A DNA stretch of 64,000 bases from Anaerolineales bacterium UBA6055 (GCA_002428985.1 DIYL01000009.1:1-64000), one strand, 5' to 3'. Shown: positions 16,691-25,273, counted from the first letter of the stretch. Translations and numbers: made by a program. Notes: generated by a model not told the origin, from the sequence alone.

Positions 16691-16724
16691 GAGGACAATA
16701 ACCAAAAATTCTCCAGTTTTGTCC
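16691..16724. repeat. 34-bp direct repeat, right copy
   Basis: Partner of the copy at 14326-14359, same orientation, 33 of 34 identical. It has short inverted ends GGACAA/TTGTCC (16693-16698 and 16719-16724). Together with the left copy it brackets the esterase and AraC genes. Confidence 0.8.
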
Positions 16725-16826
16725 CTATATCATAAATATACACATATCACCTTATAGTAACTTCTAGAAGAATTCATTTTCAACTCATTTGAGAAACTAT
16801 CCGAAGATACACCATTCTAAAAAACC

Positions 16827-16853
16827 AAGCCCTTCACACTATGAGGGCTTTTT
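16827..16853. terminator. Orphan intrinsic terminator
   Basis: AAGCCCT (16827-16833) pairs with AGGGCTT (16844-16850) around 10 nt, followed by a T-run to 16853 on the plus strand, with an A-run upstream that gives T's on the other strand as well. No plus-strand gene lies directly upstream and no minus-strand gene starts between it and the TetR gene. It may be the end of a lost gene or of a small RNA. Confidence 0.6.
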
Positions 16854-17053
16854 GATCTTCACAATAGTACAAAATATAAGATTATGTTCCACTTGAAACA
16901 AATCATCATAATTGTCTTTTGAATTCATATTTAAATTCAACTAACATTGCATCCATCATTAAACAATTATGGAAAATCACAATAAATTGCGGTGTGGCAA
17001 TCTCTTATTTGCTAATATCGCCATATATGTCAGTTAAAGAGAGGCTTTGTGCA

Positions 17054-17680
17054 ATGAGACCGCCACCACTTCAGCACGATAAACAAACACGGCAGAAACG
17101 TCGTATGGAAAAAGCTATTACAAACGCTTTTATCCAGTTAGTTGAAGAAAAGGGATATGAACCTATAACTGTAGGTGAAATTACGGAGCGAGCCGATGTG
17201 GGTCGTACAACATTTTATCGATATTTTCAGAACAAATCTCAAATACTTGTACACTTACATAGCAAGCGGTTTGAAAATCTGAATATTGCTCCTTCAACTC
17301 GAGAAGACTGGCTTTCTGGTGAAGCACCACAGTCATTTATTGACTTGCTAACGAGAGCACAACATCAAGGTCGATTTAAGTCGATCATATACAAAATGGG
17401 TTTAGATATTGGGTATATACAGCATCTAATTGAAGAAAGCCTCGCTCAGCATTTTGCAACAAAATTACAAGAGGCATTTTCCGAGACAGAAATGAAAACA
17501 CCGATGCCCATTGTTGCTAGATCTCTTGCAGGCATGTTCAGTTGGATGGTGAAATGGTGGGTTCAATACTCACCTGAGTATACGCCAGAAGAGATGGCGA
17601 AGCATGTGTATTCTTTAATGGCATCAATCGTCAGGGAAGCAGTCGACATCAGCGACGAACATTATATCATCCATGAGTAA
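17054..17680 (+). CDS. TetR/AcrR family transcriptional regulator
   Basis: 208-residue TetR-type repressor. The N-terminal HTH covers about 38-58 (ITVGEITERADVGRTTFYRYF), in which VGRTTFYRYF is the recognition-helix signature. The C-terminal ligand domain resembles the TetR_C_7/YhgD group (SLAGMFSWMVKWWVQYSPEYTPEEMA). ATG 17054 follows GAGAGG by 9 nt; earlier in-frame starts at 17027 and 16919 would add an unconserved extension. It lies 66 bp upstream of a codirectional ABC exporter, its likely target. TetR of this group usually respond to drugs or lipophilic compounds. Confidence 0.88.
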   Translation: MRPPPLQHDKQTRQKRRMEKAITNAFIQLVEEKGYEPITVGEITERADVGRTTFYRYFQNKSQILVHLHSKRFENLNIAPSTREDWLSGEAPQSFIDLLTRAQHQGRFKSIIYKMGLDIGYIQHLIEESLAQHFATKLQEAFSETEMKTPMPIVARSLAGMFSWMVKWWVQYSPEYTPEEMAKHVYSLMASIVREAVDISDEHYIIHE

Positions 17681-17746
17681 TTTTGTTTTGCCTATCTTAA
17701 ACACGGCAGATCAATATAGATTAACTACTATCAGAATGAGAGTCTT

Positions 17747-19543
17747 ATGTTCAATAGACGCCCACCATCACCTAAAAGAGATAAACGTGAAGTTCCTGAT
17801 GTACCCGTCCAATGGCGACGGATGATTGCATATCTATCACCTTATAAATTTCGTCTATCGCTTGCCATTATTGGCTTATTATTTAGCTCTGGCTTAAGCC
17901 TGGTGTTCCCTGCTGTCATCCAAAATGTGGTTGATTCTGTCTTCACTGATGCAGACTTACAGTTGCTTAATACGATTACGCTCATTTTGTTACTGGTATT
18001 TGTCTTTCGGTCATTTGCAACATTTGTCCAGAATTACAATCTAAATTATGTCGGTGAGAAAATCGTCGTAGATATTCGTAAACAACTCTATGAACATCTA
18101 CAGTCTTTGTCAGTTAAGTTCTTTACAGAACGCCGCGTCGGTGAACTCATCAGCCGTATATCAAGTGATGTGACAGTAATGCGAACTGTTTTAACCGGGA
18201 ATGTTAGTACGCTACTCCAGCAGACGCTTACCTTGCTAGGGGCAGTCATCATCATGTTTGTTCTGAACTGGCGCTTGACAATGTTTATTGTCGCGTTGAT
18301 TCCAGTCATTGTAGTAATAGGTTTTGCTTTTGGTCGATACATTCGACGCATTAGTACACAGGTACAGGACGAAATTGCAGGTGCAACAGTTGTTGCCGAA
18401 GAAGTCTTCCAGAACATCCGAGAAGTAAAAAGTTTCGTCAGGGAAGATTATGAAGTACACCGATACAATAATGCGATTGATACAGCCTTTCGTGCAGCCG
18501 TACGTTTACTCACTGTGCGATCAGTTTTCGGTCCAATCATCGCGTTCTTTGCTTTTGGAGGATTGTCTCTGATTCTGTGGTTTGGCGGACGGGAAGTATT
18601 GGATGGTCGTTTATCTGCAGGCGAATTGATTGCATTCTTGATTTATGGTTTGACGGTTGCAGGGAGCTTTGCGAGTTTGATTAATCTCTACTCTCAGTTT
18701 CAAGAAGCGATTGGGGCAACGAAGCGTGTCTTCCAGATTCTTGATGAATATCCAGAAATTGATGATGCACCAACTGCGACTACCTTAGACAAAGTAGTCG
18801 GTGCAATTCAAATCAAAGATGTATCGTTCGCGTATGAAGGTGAGCATAAAATATTGCATAATATCAATCTCACAATACGTGAAGGTGAAATTATTGCTTT
18901 GGTTGGTCCTAGTGGTGCAGGAAAAAGCACCTTATTTAATCTGATTCCACGTTTCTATGATGTCTCAGAGGGCGTAATTGTAGTAGATGATCATGATATA
19001 CGTGATGTAACACAAACAAGTTTACGCCAGCACATTGGGATCGTACCCCAGGAGACATTATTGTTTGGTGGGTCAATCCGTGAAAATATCCTATATGGCA
19101 AGTTAGATGCTACTGAAGAAGAAATGATCGCCGCAGCAAAATCAGCAAATGCACATGGATTTATCACTGAACTACCAAATGGCTACGAAACGTTAGTCGG
19201 TGAACGCGGTGTTAAACTTAGCGGGGGGCAACGACAGCGTGTTGCGATTGCACGCGCGATTCTCAAGAATCCGTCAATTTTGTTACTGGATGAAGCTACA
19301 TCTAGCCTTGATAACGAGAGCGAGCATTTGGTTCAGGAAGCTCTCACTAACCTAATGAAGAATCGCACGACAATTATTATTGCACATCGGCTAAGTACAA
19401 TACGGGTTGCCAATCGTATTGCTGTGTTAGACAAAGGCGAAATCATTGAACTTGGGTCGCATAATGAGTTGATGGTGCAACAAGGGCTCTATGCGAAGTT
19501 ATATGAAATGCAGTTCCATGATGATGTGAGCCTCATGGTTTGA
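17747..19543 (+). CDS. ABC exporter, fused permease and ATPase (MsbA/LmrA type)
   Basis: 598-residue half-transporter that must dimerise. Six TM helices lie within about 38-325. The nucleotide-binding domain follows from about 354: Walker A GPSGAGKS at 387-394, Q-loop GIVPQE, signature LSGGQ at 491-495, Walker B ILLLDEA at 511-517 and the switch His in IIAHRLST. The substrate is probably a lipid, drug or peptide but cannot be fixed. The TetR gene directly upstream suggests drug- or compound-induced expression. No partner half-transporter is nearby, so it is probably a homodimer. Confidence 0.93.
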   Translation: MFNRRPPSPKRDKREVPDVPVQWRRMIAYLSPYKFRLSLAIIGLLFSSGLSLVFPAVIQNVVDSVFTDADLQLLNTITLILLLVFVFRSFATFVQNYNLNYVGEKIVVDIRKQLYEHLQSLSVKFFTERRVGELISRISSDVTVMRTVLTGNVSTLLQQTLTLLGAVIIMFVLNWRLTMFIVALIPVIVVIGFAFGRYIRRISTQVQDEIAGATVVAEEVFQNIREVKSFVREDYEVHRYNNAIDTAFRAAVRLLTVRSVFGPIIAFFAFGGLSLILWFGGREVLDGRLSAGELIAFLIYGLTVAGSFASLINLYSQFQEAIGATKRVFQILDEYPEIDDAPTATTLDKVVGAIQIKDVSFAYEGEHKILHNINLTIREGEIIALVGPSGAGKSTLFNLIPRFYDVSEGVIVVDDHDIRDVTQTSLRQHIGIVPQETLLFGGSIRENILYGKLDATEEEMIAAAKSANAHGFITELPNGYETLVGERGVKLSGGQRQRVAIARAILKNPSILLLDEATSSLDNESEHLVQEALTNLMKNRTTIIIAHRLSTIRVANRIAVLDKGEIIELGSHNELMVQQGLYAKLYEMQFHDDVSLMV

Positions 19544-19739
19544 TATGAAGGAGGACAGTGGTCGTTATTTGTTCCACTCGATACATAAATTATGTTTTGT
19601 TGTTTGTCACCTGCTCCTCTGGCCTTTAGTATTATTGTTGTAAGGAATTTAACAAGTGAGGAATGATTTGTATGTGCAACGTTATATTGCTAGGTAAAGA
19701 GCAAGTTACTCATCCTATAGCCTATTTGATGACACTGCA

Positions 19740-20633
19740 ATGAGTATTAGGTCGCAATATTCCATGGACAAGTTAGATTATTTAGCTATTTTTTATAAAC
19801 TATCCAAGCCACGAATTGTACTGTTGCTTAACTTCACAACAATCACGGCTTTGATTGTTGCGTCGGATGGCTTGCCAGCTCCTGTACTACTATTGAATGT
19901 ACTTATTGGAAGTGTAGCAGCAGCAGCTGGAGCAAGTGCTTTGAATCAATATCTTGATCGACATATCGACATAAAAATGACTCGAACTGCCAATCGTCCG
20001 ATACCTTCCGGTCAAGTTCAGGCTTCAACTGCTCTATTGTATGGATTAGGAATAAGCCTATTTGGTGTTGTATGGTTGGCTGTGACAGTAAATAGTTTGA
20101 CGGGCATACTTGCATTATTGGGATCACTTTATTATGTTGGATTTTACACGCTATTTTTGAAGCGCAATACAAGTCTCAATATTGTGATTGGTGGTGGAGC
20201 AGGTGCTTTTCCTGTACTGGTGGGATGGAGTGCTGCAACTGGTGGGTTATCTTTAGAGGCGTGGTTGTTGTTTGCGATTATTTTCTATTGGACACCACCT
20301 CATAGCTGGGCATTAGCACTACTGGTAAACGATGATTATACAAAGGCTGGTATCCCGATGATGCCGGCAAAGTATGGCAAAAAAGTGACACATAGACAGA
20401 TCGTATTGTTTACCATTTTACTAGTCGTTGTATCGCTTTTGCCTCTAACAACGATGATGTTTGGTACAATTTATATGATAGTAAGTATAAGTCTTGGATG
20501 TATTTTTTTGTTGTTGTCGATTCGATTGTGGTTAGAAAGTAACCCAAGGGTTCTTAGAATGACGTGGAAATACTCAACTACATATCTTGCGCTTATTTTT
20601 CTGACTATGATGGTTGATAGCTTGCTTTACTGA
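19740..20633 (+). CDS. ctaB: Protoheme IX farnesyltransferase (heme O synthase)
   Basis: 297-residue UbiA-family membrane prenyltransferase that attaches farnesyl to heme b to make heme O for terminal oxidases. The first Asp-rich motif is NQYLDRHID (N69, D73, D77), followed by MTRTANRPIPSG, which is characteristic of CtaB/CyoE. The second motif is in LLVNDDYTKAGIPMMP. About eight or nine TM helices are predicted. The start could be ATG 19740 or ATG 19764; neither has a clear ribosome site. No cytochrome oxidase genes adjoin it, which is unusual. Hairpin repeats follow 130 bp downstream. Confidence 0.93.
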   Translation: MSIRSQYSMDKLDYLAIFYKLSKPRIVLLLNFTTITALIVASDGLPAPVLLLNVLIGSVAAAAGASALNQYLDRHIDIKMTRTANRPIPSGQVQASTALLYGLGISLFGVVWLAVTVNSLTGILALLGSLYYVGFYTLFLKRNTSLNIVIGGGAGAFPVLVGWSAATGGLSLEAWLLFAIIFYWTPPHSWALALLVNDDYTKAGIPMMPAKYGKKVTHRQIVLFTILLVVVSLLPLTTMMFGTIYMIVSISLGCIFLLLSIRLWLESNPRVLRMTWKYSTTYLALIFLTMMVDSLLY

Positions 20634-20760
20634 AAATATATCCAGTCAGCATGGAATGAATTAAGCAAAGAGAAACTTATGAGAAGAAAGAAGCGAAAAT
20701 AACAAACCAAAATCTTGTATTGTATCCTTCAATCAAACCTCTTACAGGCTAATATTTACA

Positions 20761-20880
20761 AAAAAACGCCCTACCGAAGTAGGGCATTTTGCCTGGGTCA
20801 ATCGCATAAGCCAAATTTTGAAACAAAAAGCCCCGCTTCCGCAGCACATTTCTGTCTGGGTCGGTCGCATAAGTGGCATT
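20761..20880. repeat. Dispersed hairpin repeat, two tandem units
   Basis: Two copies with a 63-bp period. Each has an A-run, a GC-rich hairpin, then (T/G)CTGGGTC..TCGCATAAG. The first hairpin is perfect: GCCCTAC (20768-20774), loop CGAA, GTAGGGC (20779-20785), followed by ATTTT. The second hairpin is degenerate. The unit matches the element at 16592-16688. The first copy could act as the terminator of the heme O synthase gene. The rest of the 376-bp gap to the next gene shows nothing recognisable. Confidence 0.75.
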
Positions 20881-21009
20881 TAATCAAGCTAACACCAATT
20901 ATCAGAACATTTGTATTCCCTTACGATTATTGCTTCGCGTTTGCTGGTTGATGTAAATCCCTTACAATGCGAATAAACTAGATTATTCAATTAAGGGAAG
21001 GTATCACGT

Positions 21010-22149
21010 ATGCGAAGATGGATCATCTCATTAGGATTGGTACTCTTATCGGGCATCGTTATTGTCGCGCAGACAGGCGACTGTGAAGCTATTGTGACAC
21101 AGGCTCTCGGTCAAGTAGAGACATTATGCGAGGGATTAGAACGCAATGGGGCGTGTTATGGTGCATCAACCGTCAACAGCGAAACCGTCGTATCACCAGC
21201 ACCAGATGGCTTCTTTTCTCAGGCAGGTGATCAAGAACCACTACCGAGTTTCACACAAATTCGACCCGCACCTCTTAATCCAGAAACCGAAGAATTTGGC
21301 GTGAGCCTCCTCAATGTACAGGCAAATGTACCCAATACAGTTCCCGGTCAATCGGTGTTGTTTATGCTAGTTGGTGATGCGGCTCTGACCAACGAAATTG
21401 AAATCGGAGACGGAGAGCAAACAGCATTCCAGTCATTTTATTTTCTACCGGGTATCGGTGGCTCACCGTGTTATGAAGCCGAACCAACTCTTACAATTCA
21501 AACCCCCGGTGGTATCAGTACAACACTTATCCTCAACGGCGTCGAGACAGAATTCAGCCCCGGTACCTTACTGACGATTACTGATAGTGTGTGTACGATT
21601 CATCGTGGCAACATTATCCGTAAAGATGAAAATGGTGTGCGGTCGGCAGCACTGTTATCCAATGAATCGGTTGATATTTTTATTGACGATGCAGGTGCAA
21701 TCAATGTCACCAATAAGCGGGCGATCAGTCAGCGAGAATATGAACGTGGCGAGCTGATCCAAAACACACTCAATGCCGTTGCGTTTGCGAATGATTGGGA
21801 AGCACAATTCCTCACACCACCGGATGAATTCGGGATTGAACCAGAAACGACAGATGCACCGGACACAACTGATACATCAGATGTCGATGAGACAACAGAT
21901 GCAACCGAAACGGATGATACAGCTGGTTCCAGTGATGAAACAGCAGATGCAGCAACCGATGACTGTGAGACTCAACATACCGTCGGTAGTGGCGAGACCT
22001 TACATATGATTGCCGAACGCTATGATACAAGCTTGTTAGGCATCGCTGAATTTAACGGGATAGATAACCCTCGCGTAATCTTCCCCGGAACAGTCTTATG
22101 TATCCCTGATGTCGGTAGTGGATTTGAACCACTACCTGCCGGATCATAA
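21010..22149 (+). CDS. Secreted LysM-domain protein
   Basis: 379-residue secreted protein. A signal peptide ends near residue 21 (IVIVAQ-TG). The N-terminal part has paired Cys and a hydrophilic middle region; the segment TPGGISTTLILNG to ALLSNESVDI resembles FecR-type surface domains, though weakly. An Asp/Thr-rich linker covers about 278-318. The C-terminus carries one LysM domain at about 322-370 (QHTVGSGETLHMIAERYDTS, then FNGIDNPRVIFPGTVLCIP), which would bind peptidoglycan or a similar glycan. ATG 21010 has GGGAAGG 8 nt before it. It is convergent with a lipoprotein gene 23 bp away. Confidence 0.75.
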   Translation: MRRWIISLGLVLLSGIVIVAQTGDCEAIVTQALGQVETLCEGLERNGACYGASTVNSETVVSPAPDGFFSQAGDQEPLPSFTQIRPAPLNPETEEFGVSLLNVQANVPNTVPGQSVLFMLVGDAALTNEIEIGDGEQTAFQSFYFLPGIGGSPCYEAEPTLTIQTPGGISTTLILNGVETEFSPGTLLTITDSVCTIHRGNIIRKDENGVRSAALLSNESVDIFIDDAGAINVTNKRAISQREYERGELIQNTLNAVAFANDWEAQFLTPPDEFGIEPETTDAPDTTDTSDVDETTDATETDDTAGSSDETADAATDDCETQHTVGSGETLHMIAERYDTSLLGIAEFNGIDNPRVIFPGTVLCIPDVGSGFEPLPAGS

Positions 22150-22172
22150 CTGTAACGCGGGTATAGGAGTGA

Positions 22173-22571
22173 TTAGCTCGTGTACCCGCACATTTTCCAT
22201 TCACCGTCTTCTTGTGCCGCAACATAGGTTTGGCGGGCAAGGTCAAGGCTGTTGGTATTCTCCCCATCATACACAACATCAATACTTCCGCTACAACTCA
22301 CCTGTGCCTGACCATCTTCTGTGCTATCGACTGTACATATCATATCAACAAGTTCAGCTTCAACTGCTCCAAAGGAATCAAACTCAGTGATGGCAGTCCC
22401 TTCAAAATTGGCGCAATATGTACTTTGGAAAGCTTCACTATCTTTAGAAATGCGTGCCTCGAGATACGCCTCGATAGCGTTCGCAGGAGCTTCGGGGTCA
22501 GATTGATCGGTTGCACACCCCGCGATGAGTAGTATGGTCAATGCCAGCAGAAATAGAATTGTTCGTTTCAT
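22173..22571 (-). CDS. Small lipoprotein, possible NTF2-like fold
   Basis: 132-residue lipoprotein. Signal peptide and lipobox LLIAGC place the lipidated Cys at 19. The mature part begins with a helix ANAIEAYLEARISKDSEAF followed by strands, the general order of small NTF2-like DUF4878-type proteins, and it contains four additional Cys. Function unknown. It ends 23 bp from the stop of the convergent LysM gene. Confidence 0.6.
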   Translation of the reverse strand: MKRTILFLLALTILLIAGCATDQSDPEAPANAIEAYLEARISKDSEAFQSTYCANFEGTAITEFDSFGAVEAELVDMICTVDSTEDGQAQVSCSGSIDVVYDGENTNSLDLARQTYVAAQEDGEWKMCGYTS

Positions 22572-22635
22572 AATATCCTCGTTTTACAATAATCGCCCAT
22601 ACGATACACTACAGCCTATCATCTCGCAATCATGA

Positions 22636-23634
22636 CTATTCGTCGCCGTGTTGCTTGCGCCAACGTTGGACAGCCTCAAGTGCTTCTGGGGTGCCAATCG
22701 CTTCAAGTGTTTTAGCGATACCATCGGGTTGTGGATGTACCGGGAGCATATCAATTAAAAATTTTGTGTCGACATCTGCCCGACGCACTTGATGACCTGT
22801 CAATTTAGCGATTGCGCGGTCAAAAGCAGAATTACGATAGATACTGCGTGCTTTTAGGAGTGGTTCGTAAGCCAGTGGTGTGCCGATGTTCCCCAGTTTT
22901 TCGGCTGCGATAATCCGAATTGGATAATGGCTATCTTCCAGCGCAAAACACAACGGCTCAATTACACGGTCATCATTAAATTGCACCAGTGCTTTAACAG
23001 CTTGTTTGCGGACGCTCCACTCAGGGTCTTCTAGGGCATTATCGAGTGCAGGAATCGCAACGATAGCACCAATCTCGCCCAATGACTTAGCAGCATTAAT
23101 CCGTACGCGTCTATCTGTGTCATCAAGTAACTTTATCAATGTTTTGAGTGTCGCCTCGGATGTAAAGTTGGATAGTGCATCCGCTAACTTCTGACGGACA
23201 TAGGGATTGTCACTGGTGTGTAGGAGCAACAAGGCAGTTTCGGCTCGATGGTGTTGTGTATATCCAAGCGCAATAATCACATCTTCGCGCAACAAATGAT
23301 CGACATAGGTATTTAAAAAATCGATTAAGACATCGATAGCATCATCGTCCCCAATACGTCCTAAGGATAAAATAATGTCACGATGTAGTGTTTCAATGCG
23401 GGGATTATCTAGCATATGAATCAGTAACGGAGTAGCTTCATCAGAACCGAGATAGCCGAGCAGTAGAATACAATCGCGCTGTAGGGATTCATTATCTGTG
23501 ATGAGATTGTCGATTAACCCATCAACAAAACGTAAGTCACCTGATTGCTTTATGAATGCATAAGCTTGTCGTTGTTTGAGGCGGTCATTACCCGTGAGGT
23601 CGTTTAAGCGTTTTTGGATGTGGTCTTCAGTCAT
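22636..23634 (-). CDS. HEAT-repeat (PBS lyase-like) protein
   Basis: 332-residue soluble protein made of about eight to nine HEAT/EZ repeats of roughly 31 residues (for example ATPLLIHMLDNPRIETLHRDI, then DAIDVLIDFLNTY, RVRINAAKSLGEIG and SVRKQAVKALVQF). These form alpha-solenoid scaffolds and are common next to regulators or chromophore lyases. ATG 23634 is chosen because the 33 codons upstream are not repeat-like. It ends with a basic segment RWRKQHGDE. The partner is unknown. It is codirectional with the redoxin lipoprotein, with a terminator between them. Confidence 0.75.
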   Translation of the reverse strand: MTEDHIQKRLNDLTGNDRLKQRQAYAFIKQSGDLRFVDGLIDNLITDNESLQRDCILLLGYLGSDEATPLLIHMLDNPRIETLHRDIILSLGRIGDDDAIDVLIDFLNTYVDHLLREDVIIALGYTQHHRAETALLLLHTSDNPYVRQKLADALSNFTSEATLKTLIKLLDDTDRRVRINAAKSLGEIGAIVAIPALDNALEDPEWSVRKQAVKALVQFNDDRVIEPLCFALEDSHYPIRIIAAEKLGNIGTPLAYEPLLKARSIYRNSAFDRAIAKLTGHQVRRADVDTKFLIDMLPVHPQPDGIAKTLEAIGTPEALEAVQRWRKQHGDE

Positions 23635-23682
23635 AATCAAATTCCTGTTTGTCTGCACATCCACTATAGCACGAAAACGAAA

Positions 23683-23714
23683 CGTCCCCATACCAAAGAT
23701 GTGATGCAGGGACG
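23683..23714 (-). terminator. Terminator of redoxin lipoprotein gene
   Basis: CGTCCC (23683-23688) pairs with GGGACG (23709-23714). Read on the minus strand, the stem is followed by TTTCGTTTTCG. It starts 29 bp beyond the stop of the minus-strand redoxin gene. Confidence 0.65.
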
Positions 23715-23742
23715 AACTAAATTTATAGGTCATACGTGGGGA

Positions 23743-24738
23743 TTATGACGCAGCTCCACGAACATATGCCAAGAAATCTTCACCGGATTTTGAGCCAGTT
23801 GTAAAGTTACCAGCTGTACCATCTGCAGTAATTGTGAAGTGCGGGACGGATGGTGGGCTGGAGACACTACGTCCAAATTCATCGACCAATGCTGTGAGCA
23901 AGTCATTGGATGCTACCGCAAATGTCCAGTCAAATTCGTGACGAGTCGAATACTCAGCAAGATCTTCAGCAGATAGATTTGTTTCCACACTGAGTGACAT
24001 GATGACAAATTCATCGGGGCTCAATTCACCCACAACATCTTTAATACGACGTTGTTGACTGAGGCAGTTTGTACACCATGTCGCCATCGGCTCAACAAAG
24101 ACTGTTTTTCCAGCAAAATCAGCAAATGTGAAGGTTTCGCCTGTGCGTGCATTAACAAGTTCAAGATTTGTCCAATCAGGACCGTTGTATGCAATCATTG
24201 CGGTGGTGTCTTCTGTTTCGGCACTCGCTGTATTGTCGTCTTCAGTCATGTCATCAGAGTCGTCCATTGCCATATCAGACTCATCACTGTCAGCCATGTT
24301 TTCGGAATCATCCATCATTTCAGAGTCAGAATGATCGTCTTCAGTCATGTCATCAGAGTCGTCCATTGCCATATCAGACTCATCGCTGTCAGCCATATCG
24401 TCGGAATCATCCATTGCCATATCAGACTCATCAGAGTCGGTCATGTCTTCGGAATCGTCCATTGCCATATCAAACTCATCGCTGTCAGCCATGTCTTCGG
24501 AATTATCCATTGCCATGTCAGACTCATCAGAGTCGGTCATGTCTTCGGCTTCATCATCTGATGCATCCATTTCTGTATCGGTTTCTTCTTCAACATCAGC
24601 GGCTTGTGTATCAGCATCAGCGGCATTGTTTTCAATAACTTCAGTTTGTGGTTCAGCATCGTCAACAGTGGTCTCAGCATTAGGCGAACACGCCACAATA
24701 ACCAGCAGACAGACCAATAATAGTGATGTGAGTTTCAT
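23743..24738 (-). CDS. Thioredoxin-fold lipoprotein with acidic tandem repeats
   Basis: 331-residue lipoprotein. Lipobox VIVAC gives Cys17 as the anchor. Residues 20-64 are acidic, 65-168 are about six 16-residue repeats of the form (E/D)DM(T/A)DSDESDMAMDDS, and 185-331 form a redoxin domain. The active-site CxxC is Cys222-Thr-Asn-Cys225 in ATWCTNC, as in ResA/TlpA-type extracytoplasmic thioredoxins, and the cis-Pro lies in PSVPHFTI. It probably reduces or oxidises thiols outside the membrane, with the acidic stalk holding the domain away from the surface. ATG 24738 has GAGGAA upstream. Acidic Met-rich repeats could bind metal ions such as copper; that is speculation. Confidence 0.82.
   Translation of the reverse strand: MKLTSLLLVCLLVIVACSPNAETTVDDAEPQTEVIENNAADADTQAADVEEETDTEMDASDDEAEDMTDSDESDMAMDNSEDMADSDEFDMAMDDSEDMTDSDESDMAMDDSDDMADSDESDMAMDDSDDMTEDDHSDSEMMDDSENMADSDESDMAMDDSDDMTEDDNTASAETEDTTAMIAYNGPDWTNLELVNARTGETFTFADFAGKTVFVEPMATWCTNCLSQQRRIKDVVGELSPDEFVIMSLSVETNLSAEDLAEYSTRHEFDWTFAVASNDLLTALVDEFGRSVSSPPSVPHFTITADGTAGNFTTGSKSGEDFLAYVRGAAS
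24235..24546 (-). repeat. Coding minisatellite, 48-bp units
   Basis: Roughly six tandem 48-bp units inside the redoxin lipoprotein gene encode 16-residue Asp/Ser/Met repeats (residues 65-168). One unit is diverged (MTEDDHSDSEMMDDS). The near-identity of the others indicates recent expansion or homogenisation, and the copy number is likely to vary between strains. Confidence 0.85.
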
Positions 24739-24904
24739 TGTTTTCAGTTCCTCATTGTCTCTGTTTAATAAACATGTCACTTTAGTTTTAGATGGAGTTC
24801 CTTACGAAATTCTGAACACTGACGTTAAATGTTCTTAAGAACTCATTGAAGTCTTATATTTTTTGTAGGATATTCGACAGATATAGTAGACAACATATAG
24901 AAAC

Positions 24905-25026
24905 CGAAAAGGAGCCGGGATCAATCGACTCCTTTAGGTGAAGGGTATTGCAAGGGTAGTGTTCCCCTGCAGACGTGAGGTTTACTAACCTCACAAAAAG
25001 GGATGATAAAACGTTTGAAGACGTTT
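24905..25026 (-). ncRNA. Candidate small RNA, locus A
   Basis: The 535-bp gap between the redoxin and CoaE genes holds, on the minus strand, a TATAAT box at 25032-25037, then a short dyad ACGT..TTCAAACGT, a perfect hairpin (24975-24994, 8-bp stem GTGAGGTT/AACCTCAC, 4-nt loop) and a terminator-like stem AAAGGAG/CTCCTTT (24907-24936) followed by TTTT. No convincing protein is encoded. The dyad plus CATCCC and a following hairpin recur in the same order at locus B (60941-61022). This is a structural inference only; no -35 box is clear. Confidence 0.35.
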
Positions 25027-25219
25027 TGAGTATTATACCGTAATTTTCCGTATTCTTTTATAAGTTTTTTATATTTATACAAATCTCTAGGGAATGTATA
25101 GACTTCTGTACAATTTTGCCGATTTTTTGCGATACAGTGGATCATAAAGCGTATCATTTTAGGAGAGGATTAAGACGTCTATATTAAATTTTAATTTCAG
25201 TTACTTGATATTACTATAA

Positions 25220-25252
25220 ATTAAAAGCGCCGCATAGCTTGTCACACGGCGC
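25220..25252 (-). terminator. Terminator of CoaE-fusion gene
   Basis: GCGCCG (25227-25232) pairs with CGGCGC (25247-25252), and on the minus strand the stem is followed by TTTTAATTT. It lies 22 bp past the stop of the minus-strand coaE gene and is a classical intrinsic terminator. Confidence 0.75.
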
Positions 25253-25273
25253 ATTAAGTTTTACTTTGATGAT

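Noticed and set aside
20761..20880. Possible CRISPR array because of regularly spaced repeats with GAAAC
   Set aside because: Only two units, the period is 63 bp with no distinct unique spacers, and no cas gene is in the window.
20715..20951. 78-codon reading frame across the hairpin repeats
   Set aside because: It is produced by translation through two tandem non-coding repeats; the apparent internal protein repeat is an artefact.
24052..24561. Long reading frames opposite the redoxin lipoprotein gene
   Set aside because: They are antisense to the 48-bp repeat array, whose low complexity keeps all frames open; the minus-strand lipoprotein explains the region.
24921..25157. 78-codon reading frame on the minus strand in the redoxin-CoaE gap
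   Set aside because: No ribosome site, no recognisable composition, and it runs through a -10-like box and a perfect hairpin; a structured RNA or leader explains the stretch better.
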